A DNA stretch of 64,000 nucleotides from Pseudomonas brassicacearum subsp. neoaurantiaca (GTDB taxonomy: Bacteria > Pseudomonadota > Gammaproteobacteria > Pseudomonadales > Pseudomonadaceae). Location of the stretch: contig NZ_VDLV01000004.1 in the NCBI RefSeq assembly GCF_013608025.1, positions 186,001-250,000 of the forward strand, in the 5' to 3' direction. Under the pieces are notes generated by a model. The model was not told the origin of the DNA, made no database searches, and saw only the letters and a list, made by a program, of their open reading frames with translations. Position numbers and translations under genes: made by a program. How positions within the stretch are numbered: position 1 is the first letter of the stretch; each line of letters starts with the position of its first letter. Positions 19,521 to 28,719 of this stretch are shown piece after piece.

Positions 19521-19649
19521 TGTGGCGAGGGAGCTTGCTCCCGCTGGGCCGCGAAGCGGCCTTGTTTGTAATCCGGCACTCCTCAGGCATATTGCGTACT
19601 GAAATCACGACTGCTGCGCAGCCGAGCGGGAGCAAGCTCCCTCGCCACA
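19521..19649 (+). repeat. REP pair, family B (inverted), inside the ccoGHIS cluster
   Basis: Forward copy 19521-19562 and reverse copy 19611-19649 with intact GC hairpins, between ccoH and ccoI. The right copy ends 21 bp before the ccoI start codon, so the transcript leader of ccoI can form a long stem. Confidence 0.88.
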
Positions 19650-19670
19650 AAAGGCCTTCATGCGACAACC

Positions 19671-22121
19671 ATGACCACCCCACAACCCTGCTACCACTGC
19701 GCCCTGCCCGTCCCTCCCGGCAGCCGCTTCACCGCCGTTGTCCTCGGTGAGACTCGCGAGCTGTGCTGCCCAGGCTGCCAGGCGGTGGCCGAGGCTATCG
19801 TCGCCGGCGGTCTGGAAAGTTATTACCAGCATCGCAGTGAAGCGTCGGCCAACCCCGAGACCTTGCCCGTCCAATTGACCGATGAGCTGGCATTGTACGA
19901 TCGCCCAGACGTGCAGCAGTCATTCGTCCGCCATGAAGGCGACCTGTCCGAAACCACCTTGCTCATGGAAGGCATCAGTTGCGCGGCCTGCGGCTGGCTG
20001 ATCGAAAAACACCTGCGCGCCTTGCCGGCCGTGGCCGAGGCGCGGTTGAACCTGTCCAACCATCGACTGCACGTTCGCTGGGCCGATGCTCAGTTGCCGC
20101 TGAGTACATTGCTCGCCGAACTGCGCCAGATCGGCTACGCCGCGCACCCCTACCAGGCCGATCAGGCCAGCGAGCAGCTCGCCGCGCAGAACCGCCTGGC
20201 CCTGCGCCAATTGGGCGTAGCCGGTTTGCTGTGGTTCCAGGCGATGATGGCGACCATGGCCACCTGGCCGGAATTCAACATCGACCTGAGCCCCGAGATG
20301 CACACCATCCTGCGCTGGGTCGCGCTATTCCTGACAACGCCCATCGTGTTCTACAGCTGCGCACCGTTTTTCAAAGGCGCCATGCGCGACCTGCGCACTC
20401 GCCACCTGACCATGGACGTTTCGGTGTCCCTGGCCATCGGCAGCGCCTACATCGCAGGGATCTGGACGTCCATCACCGGCACCGGCGAGTTGTATTTCGA
20501 TGCGGTCGGCATGTTTGCCCTGTTCCTGCTCGCCGGCCGCTACCTTGAACGCCGGGCCCGGGAACGCACCGCTGCCGCCACCGCGCAATTGGTCAACCTG
20601 CTGCCCGCCTCTTGCCTGCGCCTGGATGATCGCGGCCAGAGCGAGCGCATCCTGCTCAGCGAACTGCGCACGGGCGACCGGGTATTGGTCCAGCCCGGCG
20701 CGATCCTGCCGGCCGATGGCAGGATTCTCGAAGGCCAATCCAGCGTCGATGAATCGTTGCTGACCGGCGAATACCTGCCACAACCCCGCCAGGCCGGCGA
20801 CGCGGTCACGGCGGGTACGCTGAATGTCGACGGCGCCCTGACCGTCGAAGTACAAGCGCTGGGCCATGACACCCGGCTGTCAGCCATCGTGCGGCTGCTG
20901 GAACGGGCCCAGGCCGAAAAACCACGACTGGCGGAAATCGCCGACCGCGCAGCCCAATGGTTCCTGCTGTTTTCCTTGATCGCCGCAGCGGCGATCGGCC
21001 TGTTGTGGTGTTACCTGGATGCGTCCCGCGCGTTCTGGATTGTCCTGGCAATGCTAGTCGCGACCTGCCCTTGCGCGCTGTCGCTGGCAACGCCGACTGC
21101 CTTGACCGCTGCCACCGGGACCTTGCACAAACTCGGGCTGCTGTTGACTCGAGGCCATGTGCTGGAAGGCCTGAATCAGATCGACACGGTGATTTTCGAC
21201 AAGACCGGGACCCTAACCGAAGGCCGCCTGGCGTTGCGCGCCATTCGACCGCTCGCGGCGCTCGACAGCGACCGGTGCCTGGCCTTGGCCGCGGCCTTGG
21301 AAAATCGCTCCGAGCACCCGATTGCCCGGGCCTTCGGTCGCGCGCCGCTGGCCGCCGAGCACGTCCAAAGCTTCCCGGGCTTGGGTCTGGAAGGCTCAGT
21401 GGGCGAACAGCGATTGCGCATCGGCCATCCGGTGTTTGTCTGCGAACCGAGTGGCGCCACCGTACCGTTGATGCCGGACGAACCCGGACAATGGCTGCTG
21501 TTGGGGAATGACGTCGGACCACTGGCCTGGTTTGTCCTCGACGATCGTTTGCGCACGGATGCCCCGGCGCTGCTGGCCGCCTGCAAGGCCCGCGGCTGGC
21601 GCACGCTGTTACTGTCGGGCGACAGCTCGCCGATGGTTGCCAGCGTCGCCGCCGAGCTTGGCATCGATGAAGCCCGCGGCGGCTTGCGCCCGGACGACAA
21701 GCTGGCGGTGCTCCAACAATTGCATCAGCAAGGTCGCAAAGTGCTGATGCTCGGCGACGGCGTGAACGACGTACCAGTGCTGGCGGCGGCGGATATCAGT
21801 GTCGCCATGGGCTCAGCCACCGACCTGGCCAAGACCAGCGCCGACGCCGTGCTGCTGTCCAATCGCCTCGATGCGTTGATCCATGCCTTCAGCCTGGCCC
21901 GGCGCACCCGCCGGGTGATCATCGAGAACCTGGCCTGGGCAGCGCTGTACAATGGGCTCATGTTGCCGTTCGCCGCCCTCGGCTGGATCACGCCGGTATG
22001 GGCCGCGGTCGGCATGTCCATCAGTTCGCTGACCGTGGTGCTGAATGCGCTGAGGCTGACCCGTCAACCGCAGGCGCAGGATCTCGACGCCACGCCCGAT
22101 ACCCGTCCGCTGCCGGCCTGA
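19671..22121 (+). CDS. ccoI: Copper-translocating P-type ATPase CcoI (FixI/CopA2)
   Basis: 816 residues. The N-terminal metal-binding region has CYHCALPVPPG and CCPGC. An HMA domain follows with GISCAACGW (~100-108). Eight predicted helices include the CPC ion-binding motif (C466-P-C468). The phosphorylation motif DKTGT starts at D510, HP is in ENRSEHPIA, and GDGVNDVPVL is the hinge. The TGEYLPQP actuator loop is present (canonical TGES-type with Y). It exports or supplies Cu for cbb3 oxidase assembly. No good ribosome-binding site is seen before ATG 19671 because the REP abuts it. Confidence 0.95.
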   Translation: MTTPQPCYHCALPVPPGSRFTAVVLGETRELCCPGCQAVAEAIVAGGLESYYQHRSEASANPETLPVQLTDELALYDRPDVQQSFVRHEGDLSETTLLMEGISCAACGWLIEKHLRALPAVAEARLNLSNHRLHVRWADAQLPLSTLLAELRQIGYAAHPYQADQASEQLAAQNRLALRQLGVAGLLWFQAMMATMATWPEFNIDLSPEMHTILRWVALFLTTPIVFYSCAPFFKGAMRDLRTRHLTMDVSVSLAIGSAYIAGIWTSITGTGELYFDAVGMFALFLLAGRYLERRARERTAAATAQLVNLLPASCLRLDDRGQSERILLSELRTGDRVLVQPGAILPADGRILEGQSSVDESLLTGEYLPQPRQAGDAVTAGTLNVDGALTVEVQALGHDTRLSAIVRLLERAQAEKPRLAEIADRAAQWFLLFSLIAAAAIGLLWCYLDASRAFWIVLAMLVATCPCALSLATPTALTAATGTLHKLGLLLTRGHVLEGLNQIDTVIFDKTGTLTEGRLALRAIRPLAALDSDRCLALAAALENRSEHPIARAFGRAPLAAEHVQSFPGLGLEGSVGEQRLRIGHPVFVCEPSGATVPLMPDEPGQWLLLGNDVGPLAWFVLDDRLRTDAPALLAACKARGWRTLLLSGDSSPMVASVAAELGIDEARGGLRPDDKLAVLQQLHQQGRKVLMLGDGVNDVPVLAAADISVAMGSATDLAKTSADAVLLSNRLDALIHAFSLARRTRRVIIENLAWAALYNGLMLPFAALGWITPVWAAVGMSISSLTVVLNALRLTRQPQAQDLDATPDTRPLPA

Positions 22122-22145
22122 GCCGCGCGGGCATGGAGTTCCGAC

Positions 22146-22364
22146 ATGCCAGCTCTCTACGTGATGATCCCGGCCGCGCTGCTGATCGTGGCCATCGCCG
22201 TGTACATTTTTTTCTGGGCCGTGGACAGCGGACAGTACGACGACCTCGACGGTCCGGCCCACAGCATCCTGTTCGACGACCAGGACCCTAACCATCAGGC
22301 GGCCGTGGACGAAGCCAGTGGCGAGGCGAAAAAACCGGACGACAAGGCGCCGCCCCATGCTTGA
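22146..22364 (+). CDS. ccoS: cbb3 oxidase maturation protein CcoS
   Basis: 72 residues. A single N-terminal transmembrane helix (MIPAALLIVAIAVYIFFWAV) is followed by the conserved SGQYDDLDGPAHSILFDD, diagnostic of CcoS, then a variable charged tail. It is required for cofactor insertion into the oxidase. Its last eight bases overlap the next gene (ATGCTTGA). Confidence 0.95.
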   Translation: MPALYVMIPAALLIVAIAVYIFFWAVDSGQYDDLDGPAHSILFDDQDPNHQAAVDEASGEAKKPDDKAPPHA

Positions 22365-23040
22365 CCTGGCACCGCTGCTGGTTTCAGCCGTCATCCTTGG
22401 CCTTCTGGGCGGTGGCCATTGCCTGGGCATGTGTGGCGGCCTGATGGGCGCCCTCACGCTGGCGATTCCCAAGGAACAACGCAGCCGGCGCTTCCGACTG
22501 ATGCTGGCGTACAACCTGGGGCGGATCCTGAGCTACGCCACCGCCGGCTTGCTGATCGGCCTGGCCGGCTGGGCCGTCGCCAACAGTCCGGCGGCCATGA
22601 TCATGCGCGTATTGGCAGGTTTGCTGCTGATCGCGATGGGCCTGTACCTCGCCGGATGGTGGAGCGGCCTGACCCGCATCGAAAGCATCGGCCGTGGCTT
22701 GTGGCGGCACATCCAGCCCGTCGCCAATCGCCTGCTGCCGGTGTCAAGCGTGCCTCGGGCCTTGCTGCTCGGCGCGCTGTGGGGCTGGTTGCCGTGCGGA
22801 TTGGTCTACAGCACCCTGCTGTGGTCTGCCAGCCAGGGCAATGCGCTGGACAGTGCGCTGCTGATGCTCGCCTTCGGCCTCGGCACCTGGCCGGTGCTAC
22901 TCGCCACCGGCCTGGCGGCCGAGCGCGTGACCGCGCTGCTGCGCAAACGCAGCGTGCGCATGGCCGGCGGGTTGTTGGTGATCGTCTTCGGCATCTGGAC
23001 GCTGCCGGGGCCGCATCAGCATTGGCTCATGGGGCATTGA
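22357..23040 (+). CDS. Sulfite exporter TauE/SafE-like membrane protein of the cco cluster
   Basis: 227 residues, six or so hydrophobic segments, with GGGHCLGMCGGLMGALTLA near the N-terminus and LWGWLPCGLVYSTLLW in the middle. Both are signatures of the TauE/SafE-like (DsbD_2/CcoS-linked) proteins found after ccoS in many proteobacteria. The paired cysteines (GHCLGMC and PCG) suggest metal handling, probably copper. The ATG 22357 overlaps the ccoS stop, so the two are translationally coupled. Exact transported substrate unknown. Confidence 0.87.
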   Translation: MLDLAPLLVSAVILGLLGGGHCLGMCGGLMGALTLAIPKEQRSRRFRLMLAYNLGRILSYATAGLLIGLAGWAVANSPAAMIMRVLAGLLLIAMGLYLAGWWSGLTRIESIGRGLWRHIQPVANRLLPVSSVPRALLLGALWGWLPCGLVYSTLLWSASQGNALDSALLMLAFGLGTWPVLLATGLAAERVTALLRKRSVRMAGGLLVIVFGIWTLPGPHQHWLMGH

Positions 23041-23100
23041 CCGAATCGCCATCTTTGCCAGCCATTCAGAGAGAATGAACTCGATCATTGCAACTGCCCC

Positions 23101-23221
23101 TGTGGCGAGGGAGCTTGCTCCCGCTCGGCTGCGCAGCAGACGCAATATCAGCTAAATGCGTTCTGCCTGAAGATCGTAGGGGCCTGCTTTGCAGGCCTGC
23201 GGGAGCAAGCTCCCTCGCCAC
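23101..23221 (+). repeat. REP pair, family B (inverted)
   Basis: Forward copy 23101-23140 and reverse copy 23180-23221 between the TauE-like gene and hemN. The right copy lies ~54 bp upstream of the hemN Anr box. Confidence 0.88.
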
Positions 23222-23274
23222 GGGTCTTGAGTGGTCTGGACAGACGTCGCCCCTCGACGACTGCTGATGCGCCG

Positions 23275-23288
23275 TTGACACAAATCAA
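23275..23288 (+). promoter_or_regulatory. Anr box of the hemN promoter
   Basis: TTGACACAAATCAA matches the FNR/Anr consensus in both half-sites. TAGACT at 23311-23316 gives a -10 that puts the start of transcription near 23323, so the box centre falls at about -41.5, the class II activator position. Confidence 0.8.
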
Positions 23289-23350
23289 CACCCCCGTCCC
23301 CACGCCCCCATAGACTCCCGACCATGCCAGCCTATCCGGGGAACGCCCGC

Positions 23351-24733
23351 ATGCTCGACGCCATTCGTTGGGACTCAAACCTGATCCGCCGCTACGACCT
23401 GGCGGGACCACGCTACACCTCGTACCCGACCGCGGCACAGTTCGGCAGCCAGGTGGGCTCCTTCGACCTGCTTCACGCCCTGCGCGACAGCCGCAAGGCG
23501 ATCAGGCCGCTGTCGCTGTATGTGCACGTGCCGTTTTGCGCGAACATCTGCTACTACTGCGCCTGCAATAAAGTCATCACCAAGGATCGCGGTCGCGCCC
23601 ATGCCTACCTGCAACGGCTGGAGCAGGAAATCCAGCTGATCGGCTGCCATCTGGACCCCGCCCAGCGCGTCGAACAATTGCATTTTGGCGGTGGCACCCC
23701 GACGTTCCTCAGTCACGACGAGCTGCGCCAGTTGATGGCCAAGCTGCGCCAGCATTTGAACCTGATGGACGACGACTCCGGCGACTACAGCATCGAGGTC
23801 GACCCTCGCGAAGCCGATTGGTCGACCATGGGCCTGTTGCGGGAACTGGGTTTCAACCGGGTCAGCGTCGGCCTGCAAGACCTCGACCCGGTCGTGCAGC
23901 GCGCCGTCAATCGCCTGCAAAGCCTGGAAGAAACCCGCGCCGTGATCGAAGCCGCGCGGACCTTGCAGTTTCGCTCGATCAACATCGACCTGATCTACGG
24001 CTTGCCCAAGCAGACGCCGGACAACTTCGCGCGCACCGTCGAGGAAGTCATCAACCTGCAACCGGACCGCCTCTCGGTGTTCAATTACGCCCACCTGCCG
24101 GAGCGCTTCATGCCTCAGCGGCGCATCAACAGCCAGGACCTGCCAAACCCCGAGCAGAAACTGGCCATGCTACAAGGCACCATTGAACAGTTGACCGCCG
24201 CCGGTTACCGCTACATCGGCATGGACCACTTCGCCCTGCCCGACGACGAGCTGGCGATCGCTCAGGAAGAGGCGACGCTGCAGCGAAATTTCCAGGGCTA
24301 CACCACCCATGGTCATTGCGACCTGATCGGTCTTGGGGTGTCGGCCATCAGCCAGGTCGGTGATCTGTACTGCCAGAACAGCAGCGACCTGAACCACTAT
24401 CAAAACACATTGGCCGATGGGCAACTGGCAACCAGTCGCGGGCTTGTGTGCAATGCGGACGACCGAGTGCGGCGTGCGGTGATCCAGCAGCTGATCTGCC
24501 ACTTCATCCTGGCGTTCGCCGAAATCGAGCAACGCTTCAACATCGATTTTCGTGAGTATTTTGCGTCGTCATGGCCGCAGTTGCAGGCGATGGCCGACGA
24601 TGGCCTGATCGAATTGACCGATACGCACCTCCAGATACTGCCTGCGGGACGCCTATTGGTGCGCTCGATCTGTATGGTGTTCGATGCCTATCTGGAGCAG
24701 CAAAACCGGCAGCGTTTTTCCCGCGTCATCTGA
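23351..24733 (+). CDS. hemN: Oxygen-independent coproporphyrinogen III oxidase HemN
   Basis: 460 residues, a radical-SAM enzyme converting coproporphyrinogen III to protoporphyrinogen IX without oxygen. The cluster motif is C63-x3-C67-x2-C70-x-C72 (CANICYYCAC). HFGGGTPTFLS, SIEVDPRE and LIYGLPKQT are typical HemN segments. I place the start at ATG 23351 (MLDAIRWD) after GGGGA. An earlier ATG at 23324 has no ribosome-binding site and would lie at the predicted transcription start. It is adjacent to anr and under a strong Anr box, fitting anaerobic heme supply for cbb3. Confidence 0.95.
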   Translation: MLDAIRWDSNLIRRYDLAGPRYTSYPTAAQFGSQVGSFDLLHALRDSRKAIRPLSLYVHVPFCANICYYCACNKVITKDRGRAHAYLQRLEQEIQLIGCHLDPAQRVEQLHFGGGTPTFLSHDELRQLMAKLRQHLNLMDDDSGDYSIEVDPREADWSTMGLLRELGFNRVSVGLQDLDPVVQRAVNRLQSLEETRAVIEAARTLQFRSINIDLIYGLPKQTPDNFARTVEEVINLQPDRLSVFNYAHLPERFMPQRRINSQDLPNPEQKLAMLQGTIEQLTAAGYRYIGMDHFALPDDELAIAQEEATLQRNFQGYTTHGHCDLIGLGVSAISQVGDLYCQNSSDLNHYQNTLADGQLATSRGLVCNADDRVRRAVIQQLICHFILAFAEIEQRFNIDFREYFASSWPQLQAMADDGLIELTDTHLQILPAGRLLVRSICMVFDAYLEQQNRQRFSRVI

Positions 24734-24828
24734 GCGCGACAATTTGCCGGTGACGCCGCACTGGCCGGAGGGTGTGCGCTGAGTTACCCTTACGTCTAAT
24801 GTGTGTTTTTCCCACAAGGATTTAAGAA

Positions 24829-25563
24829 ATGTCCGAGCCAGTCAAATCCCGCGCTCATAACCAGGCCCATTGCAAGGACTGCAGCCTGGCCCCTCTCTGT
24901 CTGCCACTTTCGTTGAATCTGGAAGACATGGACGCGCTGGACGACATCGTCAAGCGGGGGCGTCCCTTGAAAAAGGGCGAGTTCCTGTTCCGTCAGGGCG
25001 ATGCCTTCGACTCGGTCTATGCTGTGCGCTCAGGCGCCCTGAAGACGTTCAACCTGAGCGACGGTGGCGAAGAACAACTCACCGGCTTCCATCTGCCCAG
25101 CGAGCTGGTGGGCCTGTCCGGCATGGACACCGAAACCCATCCGGTCTCGGCCCAAGCGCTGGAAACCACTTCTGTATGTGAAATTCCCTTCGATCACCTG
25201 GATGAGCTGGCCTTGCAACTGCCGCAGTTGCGTCGCCAGTTGATGCGAGTCATGAGCCGCGAGATCCGCGACGACCAGCAAATGATGCTGTTGCTCTCGA
25301 AGAAGACCGCCGACGAGCGCATTGCGACGTTCCTGGTCAACCTCTCGGCACGCTTTCGTGCCCGTGGGTTTTCGGCCAATCAGTTTCGCTTGAGCATGTC
25401 GCGCAACGAAATCGGCAATTACCTGGGTCTGGCGGTGGAAACCGTGTCCCGGGTGTTTACCCGTTTCCAGCAGAGCGAATTGATCGCCGCCGAAGGCAAG
25501 GAAATCCATATCCTTGATCCGATCCAGCTCTGCGCCCTGGCCGGCGGCTCGGTCGAAGGCTGA
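24829..25563 (+). CDS. anr: Anaerobic regulator Anr (FNR/CRP family)
   Basis: 244 residues. N-terminal cysteines C15, C18 and C24 plus C117 form the set needed for the oxygen-labile 4Fe-4S cluster. A cyclic-nucleotide-like beta-roll follows, then the helix-turn-helix [24 protein letters not shown] (~185-208), with the E-SR recognition residues that read TTGAT half-sites. It activates low-oxygen genes, and several candidate boxes occur upstream in this window. ATG 24829 follows AAGGATT. No Anr box is obvious in its own 95-bp upstream gap. Confidence 0.96.
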   Translation: MSEPVKSRAHNQAHCKDCSLAPLCLPLSLNLEDMDALDDIVKRGRPLKKGEFLFRQGDAFDSVYAVRSGALKTFNLSDGGEEQLTGFHLPSELVGLSGMDTETHPVSAQALETTSVCEIPFDHLDELALQLPQLRRQLMRVMSREIRDDQQMMLLLSKKTADERIATFLVNLSARFRARGFSANQFRLSMSRNEIGNYLGLAVETVSRVFTRFQQSELIAAEGKEIHILDPIQLCALAGGSVEG

Positions 25564-25638
25564 TGCGCTTGCGCGGCTGAGGCTTTCGCCTCGCCGCGCT
25601 ATACTGCCGCGTTTGCAGCCAGCCAGGACACCTCGACG

Positions 25639-26187
25639 ATGGTCTTCGACTCCTTCGACATCAAATCCCTGATTCGCCCCGTGATCGATTTCCCCAAGCC
25701 AGGCGTGATCTTTCGCGACATCACCCCGTTGTTCCAGTCACCCACCGCCCTGCGGCTGGTCATGGACAGTTTCGCCCACCGTTACGTCGAGGCCGAGTTC
25801 ACGCACATCGGCGCGATGGATGCGCGCGGCTTCCTGATTGGCTCGATCCTGGCCTATCAGTTGAACAAGCCCTTGGTGCTGTTTCGCAAGCAAGGCAAGC
25901 TGCCGGCCGACGTGTTGGCCGAGGGTTACCAGACCGAATACGGCGAAGCCTTCCTGGAAGTCCATGCGGACAGCCTGTGCGAAGGGGATTCGGTGGTGAT
26001 GTTCGATGACCTGATCGCTACTGGCGGCACGTTGATTGCCGCCGCCAACCTGATCCGCCGCATGGGCGCGAAGGTCCACGAAGCGGCCGCGATCATTGAT
26101 CTGCCGGAGCTGCTTGGCTCCCAGCGCCTGGAAGACATGGGCATCCCGACGTTCTGCCTGACGCAGTTTTCGCTCAGCGAAAAATAA
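25639..26187 (+). CDS. apt: Adenine phosphoribosyltransferase
   Basis: 182 residues. It salvages adenine to AMP with [19 protein letters not shown] near the N-terminus, GARGF-like MDARGFLIG, and the PRPP loop [14 protein letters not shown] (~119-132) are all present. Its position after anr matches P. aeruginosa. TATACTG at ~25600 may be the -10. Length normal. Confidence 0.95.
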   Translation: MVFDSFDIKSLIRPVIDFPKPGVIFRDITPLFQSPTALRLVMDSFAHRYVEAEFTHIGAMDARGFLIGSILAYQLNKPLVLFRKQGKLPADVLAEGYQTEYGEAFLEVHADSLCEGDSVVMFDDLIATGGTLIAAANLIRRMGAKVHEAAAIIDLPELLGSQRLEDMGIPTFCLTQFSLSEK

Positions 26188-26212
26188 TTGTCCCCGACAA
26201 AACACATATTCC

Positions 26213-26304
26213 CTGTGGGAGCGAGCCTGCTCGCGAAAGCGGACGATCAGCAGATAATGTCTGACTGACCCACCGCCTTCGCGAGCAGGCTCGCTCCCAC
26301 AGGG
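26213..26304 (+). repeat. REP pair, family A (inverted)
   Basis: Forward copy 26213-26242 and reverse copy 26275-26304, both with the GAGCCTGCTC core variant, between the convergent apt and recR genes. Confidence 0.88.
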
Positions 26305-26318
26305 GACTTCTTCGGAAG

Positions 26319-26921
26319 TTACAACGCGATCGGCTTACGCCCCGCAAACGAATGCGCCAGCGTCCCGCCGTCCACCAGCTCAAGCTCCCCACCCAGCGGC
26401 ACGCCGTGGGCGATGCGAGAGGCGACCAGGCCTTTGTTGCTCAGCAATTGGGCGATGTAATGGGCAGTGGCCTCGCCTTCGACCGTCGGGTTGGTGGCGA
26501 GAATGACTTCGGTAAACGTGCCCGCCTCCTCGATCCGCGCCATCAATTGTGGAATGCCAATCGCCTCAGGCCCCAGGCCGTCGAGCGGCGACAAGTGCCC
26601 CTTGAGCACAAAGTAACGGCCACGGAAACCGGTCTGCTCCACCGCATAGACATCCATCGGCCCCTCCACCACACACAGCAGGCTGTCGTCCCGGCGCGGG
26701 TCGGCGCATTGCGGGCAGAGGTCGTCCTCGGTCAGGGTCCGGCACTGGCGGCAGTGCCCTACCCCTTCCATGGCCTGGCTCAAGGCCTGGGCCAGGCGCG
26801 AGCCGCCGCTGCGATCACGCTCGAGCAGTTGCAACGCCATGCGCTGGGCAGTTTTCTGACCCACGCCCGGCAAGGTTCGCAGGGCATCGATCAGTTGGCG
26901 GATCAAAGGGCTGAAGCTCAT
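26319..26921 (-). CDS. recR: Recombination protein RecR
   Basis: 200 residues. An N-terminal helix-hairpin-helix ([17 protein letters not shown]), a zinc finger of four cysteines ([16 protein letters not shown]) and a Toprim domain ([29 protein letters not shown]) are in the usual order. It acts with RecF/RecO in loading RecA at gaps. The start is set at [10 protein letters not shown] (26921) by family convention. An upstream in-frame ATG at 26939 would add six residues; neither has a strong ribosome-binding site. Confidence 0.94.
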   Translation of the reverse strand: MSFSPLIRQLIDALRTLPGVGQKTAQRMALQLLERDRSGGSRLAQALSQAMEGVGHCRQCRTLTEDDLCPQCADPRRDDSLLCVVEGPMDVYAVEQTGFRGRYFVLKGHLSPLDGLGPEAIGIPQLMARIEEAGTFTEVILATNPTVEGEATAHYIAQLLSNKGLVASRIAHGVPLGGELELVDGGTLAHSFAGRKPIAL

Positions 26922-26987
26922 CGAGGAAACGTCCGACATAACAACGAGACGCGGTTTATACCCGCGCCTCCGATTAGCGTCAAATAC

Positions 26988-28016
26988 TCAATCGCGCGCC
27001 ACCCGCACGACCAACTTGCCAAAATTGCGCCCTTCCAGCAGACCGATGAACGCCTGCGGCGCATTCTCCAGCCCGTCGACAACGTCTTCGCGGAACTTGA
27101 CCCTGCCGTCGCGCACCCAGGGGGCCATGGCGCTGATGAACTCCGGCTGGCGGTCCCCGTAGTCATCGAACACGATGAACCCCTGGATACGCACACGCTT
27201 GGTCAATAGCGTGCGCTGCAACTGAGGCAGGCGATCCGGGCCACTTGGCGGCTGATGATCGTTGTAGGACGCGATCAAGCCACAAAGCGGGATGCGCGCC
27301 TTGGCGTTGAGCAGCGGCAGCACGGCTTCAAAAACCTTGCCGCCGACGTTTTCGTAATAGATGTCGATGCCTTTATCGCAGGCCCGAGCCAGCTCTTCGG
27401 CAAAATTCGCGCTCTTGTGGTCGATACAGGCGTCGAATCCCAGCTCATCGACCACGTATTTGCATTTTTCGCCGCCGCCGGCCACGCCCACCACACGCAG
27501 GCCCTTGATCTTGGCCACTTGTCCCACCACCGAGCCCACGGCGCCCGAAGCCGCCGCCACGACCAGGGTTTCCCCCGCCTTGGGTTGGCCAATGTCCATC
27601 AACCCCATGTAGGCGGTCATGCCGGGCATGCCCAAAACACCCAGCGCCATCGAAGGGCTCGGCAATCCTGAAGGGATGGGAATGACATTGCGCCCATCGC
27701 TGATGCAGTGGCTCTGCCAGCCCGTGGCGCCCACCACCAGATCACCCTCTTGGAATTTCGGGTGCATCGAGCGCTCCACGCGACTAACGGCGCCACCGGT
27801 CATCACTTCGTCGATTTGCACCGGGGCGGCGTAGGACGGTGCGTCACTCATGCGCCCGCGCATATAGGGGTCCAGAGACAGGAACAGCGTCTTGAGCAGG
27901 ATCTGTCCTTCGGCCAGATCCGGCAGCGTCATGTGTTCAAGGCGAAAATTTTCAGCGGTTGGCGCACCTGTGGGGCGCGAGGCCAGGACGATGCGCTGGT
28001 TGGAAATCGATGACAT
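26988..28016 (-). CDS. NADP-dependent oxidoreductase, MDR superfamily (YncB/CurA-like)
   Basis: 342 residues. A zinc-free medium-chain reductase: an N-terminal GroES-like domain (LFLSLDPYMRGRM is typical of the CurA/leukotriene-B4 dehydrogenase group) and a Rossmann domain with AASGAVGSVVGQVAKIKG as the nucleotide loop. These enzymes reduce alpha,beta-unsaturated carbonyls with NADPH; the substrate here is not evident. ATG 28016 has a clear AAGGAG. It sits between ybaB and recR on the same strand. Confidence 0.9.
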   Translation of the reverse strand: MSSISNQRIVLASRPTGAPTAENFRLEHMTLPDLAEGQILLKTLFLSLDPYMRGRMSDAPSYAAPVQIDEVMTGGAVSRVERSMHPKFQEGDLVVGATGWQSHCISDGRNVIPIPSGLPSPSMALGVLGMPGMTAYMGLMDIGQPKAGETLVVAAASGAVGSVVGQVAKIKGLRVVGVAGGGEKCKYVVDELGFDACIDHKSANFAEELARACDKGIDIYYENVGGKVFEAVLPLLNAKARIPLCGLIASYNDHQPPSGPDRLPQLQRTLLTKRVRIQGFIVFDDYGDRQPEFISAMAPWVRDGRVKFREDVVDGLENAPQAFIGLLEGRNFGKLVVRVARD

Positions 28017-28112
28017 GGGGGCGTCTCCTTGTTCGTTGAGCGGACACGTATAGGGAGCAGACCATTGCCGAAGGGGCGGTGTTCGATGTTTATTCCGGTA
28101 TGGCGCGGTGCA

Positions 28113-28212
28113 GCCTTCGCGAGCAGGCTCGCTCCCACATAGGACCTGCTGCGAAACTCGCAATCGAGACCACTTCGATCCACTGTGGGAGCGAGCTTGC
28201 TCCGGGCGGCGT
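28113..28212 (+). repeat. REP pair, family A, right copy atypical
   Basis: Reverse copy at 28113-28140 is normal. The forward copy at 28183-28210 begins as family A but continues GAGCTTGCTCCGGGCGGC, a sequence resembling family B after the centre, so it looks chimeric or decayed. Confidence 0.8.
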
Positions 28213-28249
28213 TCCGACGAAAGCGGTCGAACAGAGACCCCATGCTCCG

Positions 28250-28285
28250 ACAGAAACAAAAATGCCAGGCGCGATGCCTGGCATT
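28250..28285 (-). terminator. Intrinsic terminator after ybaB
   Basis: Read on the minus strand: stem AATGCCAGG / CCTGGCATT followed by TTTGTTTC, ~32 bp after the ybaB stop. Confidence 0.85.
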
Positions 28286-28316
28286 GTGTGTAGCCCATCC
28301 CGACCGGGATGGCGAA

Positions 28317-28655
28317 TCAGAACGGCAGTTTCATGCCCGGCGGCAATTGCATGCCCGCGGTCATGCCGGACATCTTGTCCTGGCTGTTGGCTTCGATCTT
28401 GCGCACCGCGTCGTTGACGGCAGCGGCGAACAGGGCTTCAAGCATTTCCTTGTCGTCTTCGCTCAGGCCTTCGACCACGCTTGGATCGATGCTGACGCGC
28501 TTGACGTCATGGCGACCGGTCATGACCACGGTCACCATGTCGCCACCGGACTTGCCGGTGACTTCGGCGTTGGCCAGCTCTTCCTGCATCTTGGCCATTT
28601 TTTCCTGCATCTGCTGAGCCTGCTTCATCAGGCCGGCCATGCCACCTTTCATCAT
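28317..28655 (-). CDS. ybaB: Nucleoid-associated protein YbaB/EbfC
   Basis: 112 residues. [34 protein letters not shown] is the characteristic amphipathic N-terminal helix, and the central [19 protein letters not shown] belongs to the conserved core. Dimeric DNA-binding protein. I use the ATG at 28655 preceded by GAGGTGA; a GTG three codons upstream falls inside that ribosome-binding site. It follows dnaX (65 bp), the conserved dnaX-ybaB operon. Confidence 0.95.
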   Translation of the reverse strand: MMKGGMAGLMKQAQQMQEKMAKMQEELANAEVTGKSGGDMVTVVMTGRHDVKRVSIDPSVVEGLSEDDKEMLEALFAAAVNDAVRKIEANSQDKMSGMTAGMQLPPGMKLPF

Positions 28656-28719
28656 GGGAATCACCTCGAAAGTACTTGGATAAACAACGCGCCCGGCCTG
28701 CCCGGCCCGGCGCCTTCAG

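Noticed and set aside
22384..22710. Open frame opposite the TauE/SafE-like gene
   Set aside because: Antisense to a well-supported membrane protein; composition atypical for a real protein.
23324..23350. Upstream ATG of hemN at 23324 as the real start
   Set aside because: It falls at the predicted transcription start given the Anr box and -10, has no ribosome-binding site and adds residues not typical of HemN.
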